A stretch of DNA of 64,000 bases from NCBI GenBank assembly GCA_963070105.1, contig OY718805.1:8425001-8489000 (forward strand). The letters are read 5' to 3'. The notes beneath the pieces are model-generated. The model was not told the DNA's origin, ran no database searches, and saw only the letters and a list, made by a program, of their open reading frames with translations. The DNA is from Litomosoides sigmodontis (Eukaryota > Nematoda > Chromadorea > Rhabditida > Onchocercidae). Both the position numbers and the translations under genes were made by a program. Positions 1 to 21,625 of the stretch are shown here, one piece after another. Numbering within the stretch: position 1 is the stretch's first letter; every line of letters begins with the position of its first letter.

Positions 1-2170
1 AAAATGATCACATCCAAAATGATAATCTTACTTTATACAGTTTGGATGGAAAAAAACCTATTATGAAAGTTCAGTATTAAACCCTTGAGCTATACTTTTT
101 TCAGAATTGAAAGACTATTCCCTTAGTACATCATCAGTAGTTAACAGTATTCTATAAAATCGAATCGTTTTAAAAACCTGATTTTTCAATTTTATTTTAT
201 AAATGTTGCAGACAGCAATTAATAAAACGATATAAATGATAAAATTAAGCGTACCAAATCAAGCGATATAAAAGATGCATTCCGAATAGAAAGCAGAAGA
301 TATGGCCATGTAATGTTCAAATTCTCTTTATTTACTTCAATTACGACGATATTCGATATGCAACCTTTACGACTTCGAAAGCTGCTTCTGGAAGACGAAC
401 TCGTGCAACACGCATTATCAGCAGGACAATGTGCATTCTCACATATGTCACTGCCAACTAACATCCTGGAAAAAAAAGTGAAACTTTTTAACTTTATCTT
501 CTCTGGAATGATATTAGCAATACTTTGTGCGATAAGAAATTAAAATCTTAATGAAGCGATAATAGGAAATGTTTTATTGTTGCTATCATTTTTTCTGTAT
601 TACTGTTTATTATCAATTGATACGATATACGTATACGCACGAAGTACTTCTCAGCATTTTTCAATTACGAATAAGATGAAATTCGATAACACTGTTCGTG
701 AAGAATAAATTGCATTATTTCTAAGTGAAATGTCCACGTACGAAAACCGTTACTGAAGATATAATAGCAGAGAGAAGCAGAAGTTGACACGCAATCACAA
801 TGCTTTCCAAACAAACGTTAAACGCTCACCACCTAAAATTCCGCCTGTTATTTTGGATAAGAGCATTGGCAGGTTACGTTGTAACTATGAAATGCTCCGA
901 TAAATTTGATGATATCAATGAATCACACAATTTGGTTCGAAATGCTAGTGAAACGATGAAAAACAAGAAGTGTAAGTGTACGATGAGTGGTACTTCAGCG
1001 TGAACTTCTAAGGCAACAGCAATGAGAAGCAAATTTTCCATCACAAAATGAATATGATTTTGGGCGTGACTTGAAGCAGCAAATCAAGAATTGCGAAATT
1101 ACACCTTTCAATTTATCAACCGGTATGAAATGCCTGAAAGTCTCACGGAAGCAAACTCGCTGATGCAATCGCTGAGCGTAATAGCTTCTCTTAACTTGAA
1201 TCCAATAAAAATTATCCCTGTTTAGGTGCTAACACACACACACACACACCAGGCTTTCTATTCCATATTAGTTCATGCAGAAGAGATAGGTTTACTGGAT
1301 GATTCGGGAATCTAGGTAATTGTAAAGTAGTTTTCACAAGGTATAGTTTTTGTAAATTGGCAATGTATTAATTTTACGTGTTTTAATGCAAATTAGAATA
1401 AATTGTCAAAATACTATTGGTAAAATTTGAAAGGATGAAAAGGTAGAACATACTATCGCTGTTAGATGTGATGTGTTTAATAACAAATTATGCAGCACAA
1501 CATAAACCATTTCTGCAGTATGTGGAACAAGCTTAACAATACATAACTTGATCATAGCTGAATTAAACATTAAATGTGAGCCTTTTTAAGAAAAATAATG
1601 CTACAAATCGTTACTGAAATCTCTATGTACTGAGTATTCTTTTAGCTACTGATAAATCGATGTATTTCGAACTGGCGAATGAGCAAATATAACGATTAAA
1701 ATATGATATCGTATAGAATCAATTTTCAATCCTGATTAAAGGTATGAAATCTTTGTTTATCAAAAACAAAATTATTAGAAAGTGAACACATAAAAAGCTT
1801 TCACTGAAACGACCCAAATTTCTCTGTACAAAATAACTTTTACAGTCCCAATTAATCAGATAGATAAATGGCTTCTCCACAAATTTAAGCACAAATATTA
1901 AAATCATTCCAAGTATTTTGTAGGCAGTATATCACACATACTAGAAAGAACATGGAGTTAGCATATTAAACTATCATAACCTAAGATATTTCATCATATT
2001 GCTACTCTTGAGTAAAAATAATAGCGGACAAAAAAACTTCGATTTTAAGGTCACTAAATTCATTGCTTTCCGGTGAAGGAAGCATAACAAAGAAGCATCA
2101 TACAAAATTATTATTAATGAGCAATGATTGCCATCTGCATAATACCGAGCGATAGATCCCGCAAGCAGCA
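1..2170. other. Left edge, no gene assigned
   Basis: Short open frames exist on the plus strand near 313-543 and 800-1003 and on the minus strand near 219-464, but none has a recognisable family signature or convincing splice sites joining it to another frame. A short CA dinucleotide run lies near 1232-1249. The segment lies 3' of the TRIC gene, whose 3' UTR should occupy the right end. Confidence 0.4.
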
Positions 2171-4812
2171 TCACTGTTCCTTCTTTGGCTCTGCAGGTAA
2201 AGCTCCATTTTCTGCTTTCTGACCAGCCACCCTTCGTTCTCGACTAGCCATAATTGCCCTTTAAAAACAAGAATAAGTATCACAAGCAAAAAGAGAAGTA
2301 CGGGTGCGACGAAAACAATATATTGTCAAAGAAACTCCTTCAAAACACAGTTTCACTCCAAATCAATTAAGGTTTACAGAAGTGACCAACCGAGACATTG
2401 CATCCCAAATGCCACCCATAAAAACGGCACAAAAAAGATTCTCGAATGGTGCGAAAGGATCCTGAACATTTAGCAACACGGCACTTAGCTTGAAATAAAC
2501 GAAAAAGCCAACGATACCCTGCAAAAATAAAAGCGTGTTTAGGTAGTCCTCAAAAAAAATGTTAAAAAAGGAGAAATCAAAGTTCCAGCATCAACTGTTG
2601 ACGTTTCTAAGCTACGATTTTCAACACGAAACAATATTTGATTGTAACTGATAAGAAACTTTCAGAAAGTCTTCTGAAGAAGATAATATCAAACAGTCCC
2701 ACTTAGCGTCCTAGACCTACGGAAATGACTACATCATACACGACTTAATACACTGAAAATTGGACAGGCCAAGTAAGTCAAGTATTTCACTTCTATGTCA
2801 AATAGTTGATTTTAACATCATGTTAAACATTATTTTATGAGAACACATAAGGAAAGGATATGTTCAACAAACCAAATAAATGACGCCGTGAGGAGCAGAG
2901 ATGTACCGGGAATGTCTGTCAACTACGAGAATCACCGATGCAACGCAACAAGCTTTAGTTGAAAAGGATGGTCGAAGTAGTTCGTTGTGTGCTGGTATCC
3001 ATACACCTCTAACCAGCTAAAACTTTGATTTTGATTCGAAGATCCCATAAACAAATACTGACAGAGTGTCAGTGCCGACGTAAGTTTAGACAAAAGCAGA
3101 AGTAACGAAAAACCAAGAAAATCACTTTTTCGCTGACTGAAAGTGTAAGGACACCTTTTGTTGGCCTGTTAGAATGGCAATACAACTATCACACGGTATA
3201 AACGAAATACTGCATTACTGGTTGACAAAAACCTTACATGCTTAGAGGTAGAATTATTTTACGGCAGCAGAAACCTCAAATAATTTTTCTTGATAGTGAC
3301 GATATTGTGCTCAGGCTTATCATCAAATAAACAGTGGTGTAATCATATATTGAATATGCACTGAACAGGGAAGTCGAAAATTTACCTGTTCCAGTGTTCG
3401 GACGATTCCTGAACCGGCTCCCTTGGCTGTTCCAACGAGGATCTGAACAAGATACGAACTTGGGTACAACTTTGACGCATGCGAAACACCATGTGTAACC
3501 TGTTAAAAAACATATGAAATTAAACAAAAAGCTTGCAGATTAAAGAAAAGACCAGCGTGGTTTTCTTGCTACAGCTTTAAAACGAATCTGAATTAAAATG
3601 GAGTTTCAAAAGAAAGAAAGACCTTGGATGTTCTTCGAACTTCTTTCAGCACAGACAACACAATTTTGATTGGCAGAAGCTTCGATACCTTATAGACTAC
3701 ATCGAATGGGGAATAGAATACGAGGTACCAAACAATAGTTGCCTGAAAAAATATACGTTTCGCTCATTTTTTGACATATTAAGACTAATATAATCAATAT
3801 TTAAGGTAGGAGTGCGATGTTGCAAACGATGGTTATTAATGCAATGATACGACGATGATGATTTATATTGGCATACTGAAAAGGTTTTTTGATCAATATA
3901 TTTATTAAAGCGTAGTGAGTGATGCTAAGAGTTAATGCTTATAGACGACTAAAAATGAAAATCAAAAGCGCATTACTTCACAATAACTCGATTTAATTAT
4001 AAATTGTAAAACAAGTAACCAGCAAAATGTCATCGTGTCGTTTAAACGGTGTGATAACTGGTTCACCCAAGAGGAAATTAGCCGAGATGCTACCTGCAAA
4101 GCACATCAGCATCGACGAAAGCCAACAACTCAAGGGATGTTTTCGGGAAAACAGTGATGCACCAGTCGCTAAATCATCCCGAACTGATATTGTCATCTGA
4201 AACAGAATATTTGAAATATTCTTTCTTCTAAACCCGACCTACTAAGTGTCACACATAAATGAAACTTAGCAAGTTAAAATTCAGGAAAAAGGTCAATTGT
4301 TAGTTCGTGTTGCATTAGTAACCCGAAAGATCAAAAGAAAAAATTCATATAGCAACATTTGTTTCCTTTCTGCCAATCCAACTTATACAGTTGATGCTTA
4401 TTATTATTGTCACTTACATATAACTTGCTTTTGATACCGTATACTTCAGACTGAAATGTTTGATTCTTTCAGTTCTCCACCTTATGCAATGTCGAATTTC
4501 ATCATGCACCATATGTTGTTTTTTTTAAGATAGAAAGTTATCACGTATTCTTCGAAACCATTAATTCAGTGATTTCGAAAAGATAAGTAATACATTGAAC
4601 AAAAATGAAGAGAAAACTCATCCCTCCCTTCAAAAACATTCTACTAAGGACGCTAGAATGAATACTTATGAAGCGTTCATAATGGAAACAGAACAACTGA
4701 CCAGTATATAATGTGCCAAATCGAAGTATGGATACATTTTGAGACGTTGCATACGGCCAGTGACACCTGTAAGGACCTCCTCATCTAGTCCGATATAATC
4801 CGTGAAAGACAT
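2171..4812 (-). CDS. Trimeric intracellular cation channel (TRIC / TMEM38 family)
   Basis: Predicted ER/SR membrane monovalent-cation channel; the family supplies counter-ions during Ca2+ release. Seven exons read on the minus strand: 4702-4812, 4020-4196, 3623-3742, 3386-3499, 2873-3016, 2391-2518, 2171-2258, giving about 293 residues, close to the ~300 usual for TMEM38. Family landmarks in order: an N-terminal YPYFDLAHYIL segment, a KHPLSCWLSSMLMCFAGS helix (about residues 59-76), WYLVFYSPFDVVYK followed by LLPIKIVLSVLKEV (about 100-130), KLYPSSYLVQILVGTAKGAG (about 146-165), and RGVWIPAHNELLRPSFSTKA (about 177-196). The tail is short, hydrophilic and rich in K/R/E. The start is the ATG opening the first exon. 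Five of six introns have donors with a pyrimidine at position +3 (GTC or GTT). Family assignment is strong; exact exon ends are by eye. Confidence 0.9.
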
Positions 4813-6901
4813 TGTATCCACTAACAGTTCAGCGATCTATACACGGATCAAAACAATCGTACCTTCACCTATTCGTCGTTTTCTTCTAGGACAAACTAAT
4901 CTGAAAGGAATGTAAAAATACTGACCGAACGATACACAGTGTTCACGTTTTGAGTTCTCGTAAATGAAACATGCGACACGAACAAGTACTCGATCAACAG
5001 GAACTAATAAGCTCCTATTTTATTTCCGTTAATTTCATCATTTAAAGAGATATTTTAGCATAAAGTCATTTATCCTAAAATGCAGGAAGTTTTCAGTCAA
5101 TCCAGCTAGCAGCAGCTACCACGGAACTCCACAACAGAACAACAAAAAGGGCTAGAGCAAAGTTAATTAGACGGAAAAACAATTTTTCTCTCGCTTCGCA
5201 ATCATCGTTGTTCTCTTTTTACCCACAAATCTGACAAGACTCCAAAAATACATCACTGATCGATTGCATCAGTACATTGAATTTTGAACTAAAATTAAAA
5301 ATCACTCACAATCCGGTAAAGCATGTTGTTTCATAAAACTCATATGTTTTTACAGACTAACAAAGTGATATCACTTCTCCTGCCTCACCACTCACTGTAT
5401 TTAACAATTTAGTAAGAAATGAAGCAGTCAAACTGTCTTAGTGGAAATCGGCAAGCATTTTACGAATTCACAGCAGTAGCACTTGAAGGCCAGTAAAAGT
5501 GAGGAAAATTGAGAGTGGATGAGTGCTTGCTTACTCATCATCCCACTTAACCCATGAAAATTTTGAAGTAATTGACTGACTAAAAAGTGCTATGAGCAAT
5601 TTTGACGAAGTGTTCAATTATTTCGTATCGTTAAAAGAGATATTATTTCTTTTACAACATTTAAGCTAAATGGTTAATTAGCACTAAATATGCTTATTAT
5701 GAATGAAATTACAGAGTGAGGAAAGGACGAATTTAACAGCGAAATGCTGCGGGAACAAATATTAAGTATTCAACTTCACCATCTAAACACACAAACAGAA
5801 ATATTTGAAGTGGCAATTTATCTTCTTTCACTACTCAATGAATGAGTGCAAAGACATGTGAGGTAATTGCTCGAGGTGCAGGAATACTGGAGAGAGATGT
5901 GAAGCGATGAAGGTAGAGGGAGGGAAGAGGATACACCATAATGACTATTGGAAAGAGTGAGAAGAGAAGGTGAAACATCTGAAGATGTTGAGATGATGAT
6001 TGTTCTGACAGTTGCTAAGAGAGAACAGGTGGATAAGATTAGGGAGGAAAAAAAAAGTTTAGCGAAAATATTGCCAACGATTTAATTCTTTAGCAATATT
6101 TCCTAAACCCTTTTTTTTTTCTCATAAAAAGCACTACCTCTGCTCACAAAATATTCTCAGTTGTTGGAATATCTGAACATGAATATACTTATTTCAAAAT
6201 GTTATCTCAAAGAGAATGCTTCAATTTTTCCAAATTTTACACGAAACAATGAAATTTACATTGTACGATAAAGAAATTATTTTTTTTTTAAATGAAACAT
6301 TCTCGTAACTTTTAATTTACTGGTCTGTTGCACGAAACACATCTTGAATCCACTTCGCTAAGTGACAATAATTCGACAGTGCAAGTTAATTCAGTTTGAC
6401 TTTATCTGATTTTCCTTCTCTTTTTGTTTCCATGCAAATTTATAATCAACCTAAAGCCATATCCTTAACCGTTTCACTGTACATATTCGCATATACAGCA
6501 AATATGACACAGGGAAACTGTGGCAGTATTTTTCCCCCAGCATTTTTGCGTCTTATTATGACATCAATAATTTCATTTATGCATTTTGATACATTATTTT
6601 GAATCGCTTCATCCAAGATCTTCTGAACCGATGAGAACAAAAAGAACGATCATTAAATTTCTCTTATTCTTATCATACTCAACTGCTCTGCTGAAAAGCT
6701 TAATATTACAGTTAGATATGGATCTTTCAGAATGTCATGGTTGACTGAAAGTTGTTGAAATTCTTTAAATTAGAAATTCACAAAATAAGAAACTCCACAG
6801 AACATCCGAAAAACTACCAACTTAAAATCCTATAAAAATTCTTCATAATGTTTACAATTGATATGAAGATCAAGACTTATCTTCACTCCTAACCTTACTT
6901 A
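4813..6901. other. Intergenic, AT-rich, no gene assigned
   Basis: This holds the upstream region of the TRIC gene and the 3' flank of the BAR-domain gene. One minus-strand open stretch (about 6446-6640), preceded by a CAG at a plausible acceptor, could be an alternative last exon of the BAR gene but shows no family signature. There is an AG-rich patch around 5880-6060. Nothing else stands out. Confidence 0.4.
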
Positions 6902-8297
6902 TCAAGCCATGTTAATAGATGATTCCTGAGAGCTGATGAAGAAGAGTGACGTGCGACCATAAAACCTTATCGCTGCTACAGCGATGTTACACAATCACTA
7001 TCAAAAAGATATGAAATGTTAGAAAAACCTTAAAAATTTCTTTCATGCTTTTATTATAATCTTCTATCACTTCCATCAGCGTTATCATTGCAGATGAAAT
7101 TAATGATTGCTGAAATACTGCATAAATATGCTCTCATCCAAATAATCTCATTATCAAAAAATTTATGAATTTGAACAATTCGTTTGCATTCATAATCGAC
7201 TCTTCTATATGCTGCATCAACTACTACAACTTGGAATTCAGACATTTTTCTTCTTAAAGCATTTATATTTAGCAATGAAATTAAAAATTAGAAAATTGTC
7301 TTACAGATTCCATGATTTCATCATCTAGCAATTTATCCGTTTTTTTAAGTTCTACTTGAAATACATTTTCGGCTCGATCTTTCACTGCCTGCAATGCGGA
7401 CTGTGTAGCAGAAAGGACTATTTCTGAGGGCCATAAAACGTAACTAATTTTCCACACTGAAAATGTCTGTAAAGTCTTCTAGGAAATGGAAACTAACCTG
7501 AATTTCGAGATCATCCGGCTTTTTTCGTAATTTATTGATAGCACAATCCAGTTCGTCTCGCTTATTATTAATGGATTTCAACTCCTTGGTCACATGTTTG
7601 GCGTTTGTCTGTAAAATAATTGCATTTTTTAAAAACTCTCTACGCCTTCACCCTCTACACTATAAACTACAAAGCAACAGTTATTAAAGTTACCTCAATC
7701 CATTCCTTCATTGGGTTTTGCACCTTCTCTAACATATTTTTTCGAAATTCACGATGCTTCTGACCAGCATTATCGAATACCTCTTTAGCTCTTTTTAGAA
7801 CTACAGCAAAGGAATCATTTTCGATTTCACTACTATACTTATAAAGCGCTTGGCCAACTTTTTCATACTTGTTCATGCCACTATCGACTGTATCCTTCGA
7901 GATCTTTTGTTTCAATTCAGTTGCCAAATTATCCTGTAAAAGTGCAAATTATGCGACACGGTTAACTGGGCTACTCTACTAACGCTGAGAAATTCCTATC
8001 TGTTTGCAAAAACCGTACCTTTTCGATCTTTCGATCGACTGCAAACAGACAGAAAAGCGTAATGAACTGCTGCATGAGGGACAAAATGTAATGAGTAACA
8101 GCATATCGTTGGGAAAATAACAAGAAACAGATACTGAAATAGCTTACGGTGACCAGTGTAGCAACGAGACCAATCAATTTCTCAATTTGTTTCTTGAAAT
8201 TATTGAAAATCGAAATTTTCTCTTCATAATCGGCACTATAGACTGTTTTCGAGCCACCAATCAAACGATAAGCAGCAGCTTTTACTTTGGTTGTCAT
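6902..8297 (-). CDS. BAR-domain protein (membrane-curvature protein)
   Basis: Predicted cytosolic coiled-coil dimer of the BAR superfamily, which binds and bends membranes in vesicle trafficking. Exons on the minus strand: 8148-8297, 7694-7933, 7498-7608, 7305-7400, 7029-7109 and a tentative last exon 6902-6925, giving about 233 residues. Almost the whole protein is charged amphipathic helix: N-terminal MTTKVKAAAYRLIGGSKTVY, a long helix around KYEKVGQALYKYSSEIEND, a central KVQNPMKEWIE typical of BAR proteins (the 'xxPL/PM' hinge), a KELKSINNKRDELD helix, and a C-terminal LMEVIEDYNKSMKEIF. No SH3 domain is visible. It resembles the endophilin/BIN/Gvp36-type BAR group, but I cannot name an orthologue. 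The start of exon 4 (7400 versus 7466) and the final exon are uncertain. It is divergent from TGS1 (672 bp between starts). Confidence 0.7.
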
Positions 8298-8969
8298 CCA
8301 GCTTGCTCACATTTATTAGAATTAAACGCGGCAATTGCAACTGCAAAAGGAAATAATGAAAGACTAAAAATAAAACAATCCAATTTACTTTAAATGGAAT
8401 TATGTCATGCATTTTTCCACTGCATTGTCTCCTAATAACTTTTCACTTTTAGTCTAGTCTAGTCGTTCCTTTTTTAAACTTTAACCTATCACTTTAACAT
8501 TAAAAAAACATCACAGGTTAACAGTTTAATCGAACTAGGACTACGATAGTAAAATAGAATACTGAAAAACGCAAACAATTGCACTAATGAGATGAAGTAC
8601 CATGACGCTTGACAGTTCTATTACTTTACATACCTATCAGTAATGCTAGTAATTAAGAAATGCTTTACAGAACGGTGCAGTACTGTATAAATATGAAATT
8701 AATTTGAGGATTTATGCATAATATACACTATCGTCTAACGTGATCAAATTTTACGCAAATCTTCGATAGGCGAATGAGACGGCGATTTTCATTGCAAGCT
8801 ATTTCATTGCAATTAATCATTGGCATTTCAGGTCACTTCTCCGGCTATTGTGTGTGTGCTGTATACGTGCTTCACATCATAATACGTTAGACGTATGCTG
8901 TGAAAAATATAATTCATTGGAAGATAGTGAAAATGAAAAGATTTGAAGATTATAGTGAGGAGCGAGTTA
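8298..8969. promoter_or_regulatory. Divergent intergenic region between BAR-domain gene and TGS1
   Basis: A 672-bp gap between two divergent start codons must carry both promoters. No TATA or specific factor site can be asserted. A T-rich TTTCAG-like acceptor near 8822-8832 could be a spliced-leader addition site for TGS1. An upstream ATG at 8933 opens an 18-codon frame ending at 8989 that overlaps the chosen TGS1 start at 8970 out of frame. Confidence 0.35.
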
Positions 8970-14819
<5,850 letters not shown>

Positions 14820-16664
14820 CTATCCGTGCCGATGATATTCTGACGATATATACTGCTCAATTTTTACCAAATACTCATATCTGTTGAAGAGCTGTTCAAA
14901 ATGAGGAATGATTTAAGCATTCTATGTTAACTATGAAAATTTTTCAGATTTGAAATAGTTTGCGCTTTTTGTTATTTTGTCACTTTTGTAACGGGTAGCA
15001 ATTTTAACAAAATGAAGTCAATATTATGAAGTGCATTACCGCGAGAATCCCATCTGAATAACTTAGTGGAGGACACGTTATGTATATTAGGGAAGGATCA
15101 ATCTAAAACATTCGAAATTCAGCCATAGTTTAATCAACTTCCTGTCGGCAATGTGTTTACACTCATGCACTTTATATTAAATAGAAGCTCATTACTGCTG
15201 TTGCAAAATTATACTGTTAATCATCATTCATGAATTACCTCATCACCACTTCTGCTTAATTAAACTGTGTGTCGCAGAATTCATCGAGTAATGTTGATAA
15301 ATAAACTGTGAACGTCGGTAATTGGTTAACATGCGCATGAATTACCTATTTCCACGAGCAAACTATATAATTCAGTGCAATGGATTCTCCCTCCCTTCGT
15401 CATGGACAGTACACGACTATTATCTTTATATATTTATTATAGTGGGCGCCATCTAACATGGTCACTTCACAAACTGTGGTTCAGCTAGATCGCGTGCTTT
15501 TGTTTCACAGTGAGTGGTAGACAAGGGAAATTGGAAGGATTTGAAGTCCCTCTTCACTTCGTGGAGATTTTAGTTTCGATGATTTTCTATCATGGCAATG
15601 TTGCTGCAATCCAAAAGTTTTGATCCGTGAATGTGCTACAACTTATAACATCAATTGAAGTTTAGCCGGCTCACTGCAATTCCTACATTATATTCGTTTA
15701 GCACAAAGACTCATAGTTTTTATCAGACTGTAGAGTTCGTCCTTTCTCCACAGCTCATATCGACCGAACGTATGTATCCTATGTCCCTTGGGAGTATGTA
15801 AATCGTAACACTTGTCATTTCATTTTTACGAAATATTATGCTCGAACGGCTAGTTCTAGGTGTGCACAAATTCTCCCACGTTTCTAATAAGCATGCAAGC
15901 ACTGATGTTTTACATTTCAAGCAATGATTTAAATCATTAAGTAATTAGCATAAGTTTATTGCATTACTGGAATAACACACTCTCATTCTACAATGATGAA
16001 AAATTATGAATCAAAAAACCTGATGAGCAAAGAAAAATTGTGCAACTACTGAGTGGGAACGGTGGTGGCACACTTCAGAAGGTTCTTCTCTTGAGATCGT
16101 AGTTAATTCAAATTTTCACTAATATGTTAGAAATATGTTTAAGGAACTATGTTAGAAAATGCAAAAAAAAAACCCCAAAGCACCATGTATGAGTGCTTCT
16201 GAGCTCAGAATAGCCTGCAACTAATAGAAAATTTTGACCGAATCACCGATCCCTTGCCATAAATGGTTCATTACATCAACTCAAGGTTTGACTACATAAC
16301 GCTCGAGCGATGAACACTCACATCATTTATAATGGAAACATTTTGTGAAAACTGAAACAAATTCTTCCACAACATTCACATAAGAGGTAGTCCCTAATGA
16401 TCTATGTAGCTCAAGATATTTTACATACAAATAGCAATCCATAGTTGTTCATAGACTTTTATTTTTTTTCCGCAGTAGAGTACAAATCTCTTTTCAGAAT
16501 TACAGAAAGTGGAAATTGCATTTATCTGGACAAGACTTGACAGTACAGTGATATTTACGAGAAATAGTTCTTTCTCACTGCAAGGCATTAGCGCAATTGA
16601 CCCTTAAAAGGCTTTTGGTACCACGTGGCAAAACACTTAGGACAACCTGAAATATTTCGACTGT
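14820..16664. other. Intergenic between converging genes
   Basis: This lies between the 3' end of TGS1 and a small minus ORF. There are AATAAA-like matches near 15298 and an A-rich run near 16164, but no credible open frame or splice pattern. If the small minus gene has a second exon ending in a CPKC motif, it would occupy about 16600-16646. Confidence 0.4.
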
Positions 16665-16889
16665 TTACCCAAACGAAAATACACCTACAATACTGATAGT
16701 GCGGACAAAGCAAGGATGAAACATGACCTCATCTTGAATCTTCTGATAAATTTCCTGAATGTTTATATATGGCAAGGCCACTTTAACCATCCACATCGCC
16801 TCAGACAAGTCCACTGCATTTCCATCACTGTCCACATATTCCATTTGTAATTCGGGAACTGACCTTCGGAGCTTTAAATTCGACGACAT
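16665..16889 (-). CDS. Unrecognised small protein
   Basis: A 74-codon frame starts at an ATG lying 7 nt after a T-rich CAG (about 16897-16906), a good spliced-leader acceptor context. The predicted protein begins MSSNLKLRRSVPEL, has an acidic stretch (YVDSDGNAVDLSEA), then a helix-prone IQEIYQKIQDEVMFHPCF. It could end in this exon, or splice from a GT near 16693 through a very short (~38 nt) intron into a segment encoding GCPKCFATWYQ, which would add a C-x2-C pair. It lies about 900 nt downstream of RPT4 on the same strand, so downstream-operon expression is possible. I do not recognise a family. Codon use looks coding-like, but the evidence is thin. Confidence 0.35.
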   Translation of the reverse strand: MSSNLKLRRSVPELQMEYVDSDGNAVDLSEAMWMVKVALPYINIQEIYQKIQDEVMFHPCFVRTISIVGVFSFG

Positions 16890-17795
16890 AAGCGAACTGA
16901 ACAACATGTGATATTAGAAAGAAGTTTATGATCACATGCTTTGTACAGTATGGAAGCAATAACATTGTTTAAACACTGAGCGGAACTGGTTTTTAAAATC
17001 AACAAAACTCTTCAGTGGCATTTTTTTAGCTCTCACCTTAATATACAGGTTTTTAATTTTTAGTTTGACAGAACACTTCTGGATGTGAATGCTTATCGAG
17101 CCATCAGTTATAAAGTTAAAAATTAAAGCAAAATGTAAAGTAAAACAAAAATAAGTAAAGTAAAAATAAATAAAATAAAAAGCCATCAGTGAAAGTTGTA
17201 ACTTTTCTCTTAACCAAAATCGTCTACCAATTTACCTACAAAATGTATCAGATAAGTCTGTAACTGCAAAGATCATCGAAAAAAAACTGCGAAGATCATC
17301 GAAAAAAGATTTAACAATATAGTTAAGAAAATATTCAGAACGCGAAAAACGGTTATATTAAAAAAAAAAAAAAAAAACTCCACTTTGTATCAAATCAGAA
17401 ATGAGCTTGCAAAAGAGGAAAAGTCTTATTCCGCTTCATACTGTATAGCTTAAACTGTGATAACAAGATGTAAAAAAGAATTTTTTTTTTGGAAAGGCAA
17501 GTAGGGAAAGGAGGTGTTTGCGTCAAATGTATCTTTTTACTAAGATGAATGAAATTATGCAACACCACACAACTCGCCATGAGATAACTTTGTCATCAAG
17601 TAGTGGACTGTTTTTAATACATTTTTTTTTGAACCACAAATGAGTTAATTTCTTTCTGAAAAAATCGAAAAATTATAGAACTAAATTTGTCAATAAATGT
17701 TTATCTCCAGCTGTAATTGAAATATTTCTTTTGAAATATGCAGTTTTTACTCACATTACACCGTTTATAACATAAACGAACAATATCAGCTAATA
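16890..17795. other. Gap downstream of RPT4
   Basis: Very AT-rich, with an 18-nt A run near 17361-17379 and a short local duplication around 17264-17305. Minus-strand frames at 16932-17186 and 17395-17580 are low-complexity and lack acceptors in the right phase, so I do not call them. Confidence 0.4.
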
Positions 17796-20622
<2,827 letters not shown>

Positions 20623-20632
20623 TTTTAAATGT

Positions 20633-20640
20633 CTGAAAAT
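20633..20640 (-). promoter_or_regulatory. Candidate spliced-leader acceptor of rpt-4
   Basis: On the minus strand an ATTTTCAG sits 10 nt before the rpt-4 ATG, with no coding exon found upstream. In nematodes this arrangement usually marks trans-splicing of a spliced leader. Confidence 0.5.
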
Positions 20641-20691
20641 GGGTGCTACGTCTGGAATAAACTTACAAATTGAACGGTACAATAAGCCTGC

Positions 20692-20790
20692 ACGAGCAAT
20701 GTGAAGACTGTAACCAATGACTGTTTCTTCGAACAAAACAATCAAGTTTGTACGAGCAATGTAAGACCGTAACCAATGACAGTTTTTTCG
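20692..20790. repeat. Imperfect tandem duplication upstream of rpt-4
   Basis: A segment of about 40 bp beginning ACGAGCAATGT at 20692 recurs at 20752 with a few substitutions and a one-base deletion; the period is about 60 bp. It lies 70-170 bp upstream of the rpt-4 start, where promoter elements would be expected. Confidence 0.7.
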
Positions 20791-21625
20791 CTAAACCCGA
20801 TATAGGGGACTTACGATGCACATGTATTTGGATGAAAAAAAAGTAAGCCTAGGCGAGGTCCTCGTATCACTAAGTGAGGAAGCACTTCACAACAGATCTC
20901 TTCTACTTGCTCGCACCACACAACTCATGTGTTCGTTGACATTACACGCAGATGCAACGCTACCCCTCACTTCCTACTGTCTATTATCTCTACACGCTCT
21001 TTCTCGTTTCTCGTTGAAATGCGTGTCTCCGCACTGAGGCTCAGCAAGTGGCGTCAGGGCCGCAAGTTGGTAGGACTACGTCGAAGACTGGTACTGCGTC
21101 AGCTGCTATCTTGCACTAAATTTTCGTCATAATTAAAATGTGTGGAGGTCATATCGCCATAAATCATGAATGTCCTAGACAGTCATGTCACGTGCGAGGA
21201 ACTAGAAGCGAGAGGTTGACACTTGAACTCTATTTTGCTACTGGTTTATTTCTAGCATATGTGTGTGTGTGTGTGTGTATGTTCGTTTTCAATTTCGGAG
21301 ATATGTACAGCAGATTTGCGACAAGATTATGGTAGTCCTGTCAAGATCATGGCCTAGAATAGAATTACAAACCACCACCCAAGTTTTCTCGTTTTTACAT
21401 CTTAAGGGAAGTTTTTGATATTTTGAGATATTAATTTAGGAGATAAATTGAAATTCCTTATTTATGTGCAATGAAGCAAGTCCCCAAACTGTCCTGTGCC
21501 ATTTGATAGTGCTGCCAAATACATTTTTATGAACTTTTTTTTATTCCCAATTTTTTATATAATTTAGAAAAATTAGAGAAACAATTTTCTTCAATTTTTA
21601 CAAAGTCAACACGGCGCTCATTCTA
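20791..21625. other. Gap between GTF3C5 3' end and rpt-4 5' region
   Basis: About 0.8 kb without a supported gene. The part from 20880 to 21210 is less AT-rich than its surroundings and contains several overlapping short plus-strand frames, but no acceptor/donor pattern or family signature. A short GT dinucleotide run lies near 21260-21278. Confidence 0.4.

Noticed and set aside
313..543. 76-codon plus-strand ORF and its antisense partner
   Set aside because: No family resemblance, no trans-splice acceptor close to the ATG, and no downstream exon in phase.
16932..17186. 84-codon minus-strand ORF
   Set aside because: Half of it is low-complexity Phe/Tyr. Its only plausible donor would join in a frame incompatible with the following coding-like ORF.
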